Assembly (NCBI GenBank): GCA_964628835.1 | Contig: CAZVME010000005.1 | Coordinates: 9,609 to 73,608, forward strand | Direction of reading: 5' to 3' | Length of the DNA stretch: 64,000 nucleotides | DNA from: JAAGZL01 sp964628835 | GTDB lineage: Bacteria > Pseudomonadota > Gammaproteobacteria > Chromatiales > Chromatiaceae | Shown here: in pieces, positions 61,123-64,000 of the stretch | How the letters are laid out: each line of letters opens with the position of its first letter | Position numbering within the stretch: the first letter of the stretch is position 1 | Made by a program: the position numbers and the translations under genes | The notes under the pieces: generated by a model | What the model saw: only the letters and a program-made list of their open reading frames with translations | The model's database searches: none | Told to the model about the DNA's origin: nothing

Positions 61123-62298
61123 TTATCTCTCAATCTCCGGTGGATAGGTGTGCAGCGAGACCATCAGTCCGGCCACATCTGAAATATTGACGTTTACGAT
61201 CAGCCGCTCCAGCAGTGCTACCGCATGGGTGTATGAGGGGCCACGTACATTGACCCGGCGTGGAAAGCCACTACCGTCAGTGACCAGGTAATAGCCGTAT
61301 TCACCGCGGGAGCATTCGCCACGAATGTAGGTCTCGCCACGTGGGATCTTCCAGTGCAGGACATTGGGCAGCTTGGCCATGAGCTGGCCATCGTTGGGCA
61401 TCTTGGACAGTATCTGCCGTACCAGGTCAAGGGATACCAGTAGGTCACAGCGGCGCACATCAGCGCGGGCGTAGGTATCTGAATCTTCGGCTACCACCGC
61501 TTCAAACTCCAGCTCAGGATAGACCAGGTAGGGCTGGTCAAGGCGCACATCCTTGGCCACGCCAGCGGCGCGGGCGGTGGGTCCGGTGACGCCATATGAC
61601 TCAAGCAGATCCGGGTCGATATGGCCAAGACCAATGGCGCGCTTCTTGAATACGGCGTTGCAGAACATGGTCTCGTAGACATCCTCAAGGATGTCCTCGA
61701 TCTGGCACAGGGTCTCCTCCATGCGTTTTCCGAATCCATCCGGCAGATCGCCGCGCACCCCTCCGGGCAGGATAAACATATGGTAGATGCGGGCGCCGGT
61801 CAGCTCTTCAAAGCGGTCTAGCATCAGGTCGCGGGCATAGGTGGTCCACTGGCCGATCACTCCCATGCCGAAACTGCCGGCCTGGCCGCCCAGGTACATC
61901 AGGTAGCTGTTGATGCGCCCCATCTCCAGGATGAGGGTGCGTATCCAGTCGGCTCGTTCGGGGGATTGGATGCCAGCGAGTTCCTCTACCGCGGCGGCGT
62001 AGCAGTATTCGTTGAAATCAGGCTCAGGTACGCAGATGCGGCAGACGATGGGAAAGCATTGGATAAAGCTGCGTCGCTCCATCAGCTTTTCAAAGCCACG
62101 GTGCAGGTAACCCACGTGGGTCGTACCTTTCACTACCTCATCACCGCATACGGTGAGTTCCACCGACATGTTGCCGGTGATGCCGGGGTGTTGTGGCCCC
62201 TGCCACAGTTTCAGGTATTTGCCCGAAGTCAGGTCGATGTCGAGGCTGCCATCGGCTTTTTCCTCGGGGTATTGGCTGCGGTCTGGTGTGTACAGCAT
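61123..62298 (-). CDS. NuoD-like 49-kDa subunit, divergent
   Basis: 391 residues from ATG 62298, chosen for GAGG at 6-base spacing (ATG 62310 would overlap nuoC by 11). The fold is clearly NuoD: THVGYLHRGFEKLMERR, EMGRINSYLMYLGGQ, TGARIYHMFILPGGVRGDLP. But the quinone site is altered. GPQHPSTHG reads GPQHPGITG, losing the second His (Thr 41), and the TDRLDY segment reads VCRICV, losing the Tyr. There is one RIC cysteine (C89) but no C-terminal DPCxxC, so it is not a NiFe hydrogenase either. Confidence 0.87.
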   Translation of the reverse strand: MLYTPDRSQYPEEKADGSLDIDLTSGKYLKLWQGPQHPGITGNMSVELTVCGDEVVKGTTHVGYLHRGFEKLMERRSFIQCFPIVCRICVPEPDFNEYCYAAAVEELAGIQSPERADWIRTLILEMGRINSYLMYLGGQAGSFGMGVIGQWTTYARDLMLDRFEELTGARIYHMFILPGGVRGDLPDGFGKRMEETLCQIEDILEDVYETMFCNAVFKKRAIGLGHIDPDLLESYGVTGPTARAAGVAKDVRLDQPYLVYPELEFEAVVAEDSDTYARADVRRCDLLVSLDLVRQILSKMPNDGQLMAKLPNVLHWKIPRGETYIRGECSRGEYGYYLVTDGSGFPRRVNVRGPSYTHAVALLERLIVNVNISDVAGLMVSLHTYPPEIER

Positions 62299-62299
62299 G

Positions 62300-62830
62300 T
62301 CAGCCCTCATCCGGGTAGAGTTTTTCTTTCATGTATTCAGCCGGATCTTTGGTCTCCCGGCCTGGGCGATGGGTATAGTTTTCCTCAGAATACTTCAGGG
62401 TGTCGAAGTCGCGGCGGTAGGGTGGAATATCGTTCCAGCCTTCAAGGATAAATTCATCGTTTACTCCGGGACTGTCCGGGAAATCGATGCCGAACATCTC
62501 GCGCAGCTCCCGTTGATAGGTCGCGGCGGTGGGCCATATGTCGTGGATGCTATCCATGGTCGCAGCGTTGCGGGGCAGCATCACGCGCAGACCAATATCT
62601 CGCGCTCCGGTCCGATCATTGAGCAGGTAGGTGAGCTGGAATAGCTCCTCCTCTATCCAGTCCACCGCTGTTAGCAGGACCAGGTGGGTGAAGCCCTCCC
62701 GGTCGCGCAGATGCAGCAGCAGTGGGCGCAGCTGTTTCTGTTGCACGGTGATAAACGCAAGATCCTGCCGTTGCTCGGTGGGCTCGCCCAGGGGGAACAG
62801 TTGTTGCAGATTGTCGTAGAGTTCACGCAT
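62300..62830 (-). CDS. NuoC-like 30-kDa subunit
   Basis: 176 residues. Typical NuoC core FTHLVLLTAVDWIEEELFQLTYLLND and WPTAATYQRELREMFGIDFPD, with a C-terminal PPYRRDFDTLKYS. Links the NuoB and NuoD subunits in the peripheral arm. One base separates its stop from nuoD. Confidence 0.86.
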   Translation of the reverse strand: MRELYDNLQQLFPLGEPTEQRQDLAFITVQQKQLRPLLLHLRDREGFTHLVLLTAVDWIEEELFQLTYLLNDRTGARDIGLRVMLPRNAATMDSIHDIWPTAATYQRELREMFGIDFPDSPGVNDEFILEGWNDIPPYRRDFDTLKYSEENYTHRPGRETKDPAEYMKEKLYPDEG

Positions 62831-62836
62831 CTATAG

Positions 62837-63478
62837 CTACCAGTTGTGCTCAGGCATATCCCAGTCGTGTATAACCTTCTTCTGGTTTGCCTTGTACCAG
62901 TCGAAGTTCTCGGCGTATTGATTACCACCTTCGGCCTTGCCAGCCCGGATAATCTTCTTCATCTCCTCGAAACCCGCCAGTAGCGCCTCGGGGCGTGGCA
63001 TGCAGCCGGCGATATAAAGATCTACCGGCAGGTAGTCATCGAGCCGCTTGATGGTGTTGTAGGAGTCCCAGTACATGCCGCCGTTGATGGTGCAGGAGCC
63101 GAGGCCGATCACGTATTTTGGGTTCTGCATCTGTTCATAGGAACGGATGGCCCGCTTCAATGTTTTTGTCGACAGGTAACCGGAGATGATAAATAGGTTG
63201 GCCTGGCGTGGGGTGGGGCGCCACTGTACACCGTAGCGGTAGGCATCGAAGCGTGGGGTCATCAGTGGCCGCATTTCGATGGCTCCACAGCCGGTACCAA
63301 AGCCGAGGATCCAGAGTGATTCTGAGCGGGCCCAGTTGAATATCTTCTCCACAATCTCTTGGTAGGCGGCAGGCTGTACCGTGGGCGGCGCCTCACAGTA
63401 GTAGTCCTGTAGTGGGTCCACTTCAAACTCGAACCCATCCGGTCCCTTGATTGTTCGTTTCTTCAGTTCTTCTTTCAT
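62837..63478 (-). CDS. NuoB-like 20-kDa subunit with an altered N2 cluster
   Basis: 213 residues. The N2-cluster region normally reads CCAIEM; here it is FGTGCGAIEMR, with Cys64 present and the adjacent Cys replaced by Gly65. The other two ligands are in place (C129 in GLGSCTINGG and C159 in IAGCMPRPEAL). The terminal iron-sulfur cluster would therefore have only three standard Cys ligands. N-terminal 50 residues are longer than usual. Confidence 0.87.
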   Translation of the reverse strand: MKEELKKRTIKGPDGFEFEVDPLQDYYCEAPPTVQPAAYQEIVEKIFNWARSESLWILGFGTGCGAIEMRPLMTPRFDAYRYGVQWRPTPRQANLFIISGYLSTKTLKRAIRSYEQMQNPKYVIGLGSCTINGGMYWDSYNTIKRLDDYLPVDLYIAGCMPRPEALLAGFEEMKKIIRAGKAEGGNQYAENFDWYKANQKKVIHDWDMPEHNW

Positions 63479-63482
63479 AACT

Positions 63483-64000
63483 TCATACCAGTACGATGGC
63501 CAGGATGCCCAACGGCAAGGCCCAGATCAGGAACCAGCGGATCGACTGTTCCACCCGGAAACGCGGGAACACCACGCCGACAAAGGCCGAGACCATGTAG
63601 ATCAAAAACACCTTGAGGAAAAACACCGGCCAGTTGGCGGCGCCACCAAAAAACAGATTCATGTAGATCACGATCTTGGCGACGGGGAAGATTACCCGGT
63701 TGGTCTGCATCAGAGCCAGATAGGACGAGTGATACTCGGTGGGCGGACCGATGGGGATCTCCTGGGGCGCCAGTACCACGTCAAATGGTGGCCGCATCAT
63801 GGAACCCAGGAAAGAGAACATTGCCGCAGTCACTGCAATGGGGTTGGTGAACAGGGTCCAGTTTAATATGCCGCCCTGCTGCGCCGCCACAATATCGGTG
63901 ACAGAGAGGGTCTGATACTGCAGTGCCACCGAGAACACCGCCAGGCCCAAGGGCAGCCCCGGGGCGGCCAACAAGGACAAGCACAGAGTGACTCCGATGG
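63483..64000 (-). CDS. NuoH-like membrane subunit, partial
   Basis: The C-terminal 172 residues are present; the 5' end is beyond the window. Membrane helices typical of NuoH, with RPPFDVVLAPQEIPIGPP and TEYHSSYLALM in place of the canonical RPPFDLPEAE-type acidic loop and TEYSG. The loop resembles the equivalents in group 4 hydrogenase-related complexes rather than complex I. Four bases upstream of nuoB in the same operon. Confidence 0.83.
   Translation of the reverse strand, partial: IGVTLCLSLLAAPGLPLGLAVFSVALQYQTLSVTDIVAAQQGGILNWTLFTNPIAVTAAMFSFLGSMMRPPFDVVLAPQEIPIGPPTEYHSSYLALMQTNRVIFPVAKIVIYMNLFFGGAANWPVFFLKVFLIYMVSAFVGVVFPRFRVEQSIRWFLIWALPLGILAIVLV

Noticed and set aside
61123..62298. 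NuoD-like gene as a NiFe hydrogenase large subunit
   Set aside because: Only one of the four metal-binding cysteines is in place; the C-terminal CxxC is absent.

Overview
The window is a chromosomal segment of a gammaproteobacterium. The block orders yicC / gmk-rpoZ-spoT-ridA, bioB-bioF-bioH-bioC-bioD beside comF, rpoH-ftsX-ftsE-ftsY and the divergent M16 pair-rsmD-coaD are typical of that class, as is ubiC-ubiA. Free-living c-di-GMP signalling, a Ser/Thr kinase and a divergent complex I-like operon suggest an environmental, possibly chemolithotrophic lineage. No sulfur-oxidation gene lies here, so that last point is inference.

Layout. 0-7.1 kb: Ser/Thr kinase (minus), then yicC, gmk, rpoZ, spoT, ridA (plus), then two thiamine-related small genes (minus). 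7.4-11.4 kb: a phosphate-binding-protein-like gene coupled to a CACHE-HAMP-PAS-GGDEF-EAL protein. 11.4-14.4 kb: an AT-rich accessory stretch with a CBS protein, a membrane protein, a methyltransferase-like protein and a dead REP-associated (Y1) transposase inside 18-bp inverted repeats. 14.5-24.5 kb: SUMF1 protein, methyltransferase, recG, ubiC, a frameshifted ubiA, a PEBP protein, hisG and a GGDEF protein. 24.5-32.1 kb: frameshifted ABM protein, LysR/MFS divergent pair, selO, an ArsR/permease pair with clear operators, and a decaying PepSY / DUF4405 / substrate-binding cluster. 32.1-38.8 kb: comF, the biotin operon with a BirA-type operator, and DAHP synthase. 39.4-45.0 kb: a glycan-type cluster of a GT2, two paralogous PP-loop ATPases, a pyruvyl-transferase-like protein and a Mur-ligase-like protein. 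45.2-46.4 kb: a small MITE and an AT-rich wHTH-ATPase-STAS-like regulator preceded by three direct repeats. 46.5-50.4 kb: rpoH, ftsX, ftsE, ftsY. 50.7-58.6 kb: M16 peptidases, rsmD, coaD, ferredoxin, ggt and two poorly known genes. 58.8-64.0 kb: ferritin-like protein and a NuoH-B-C-D-like operon with a NuoI-GltD fusion, running off the right edge.

Most notable. (1) The Nuo-like module has lost the quinone-binding His and Tyr of NuoD and one of the paired N2 cysteines of NuoB, and takes electrons through a NuoI-GltD fusion. It is probably not an ordinary NADH:quinone oxidoreductase. (2) The PP-loop / Mur-ligase glycan cluster looks like an undescribed surface-polymer modification pathway. (3) A near-perfect CIRCE operator sits on the rpoH promoter. 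(4) The wHTH-ATPase-STAS-like gene has iteron-like repeats. No tRNA, rRNA or CRISPR array was seen.
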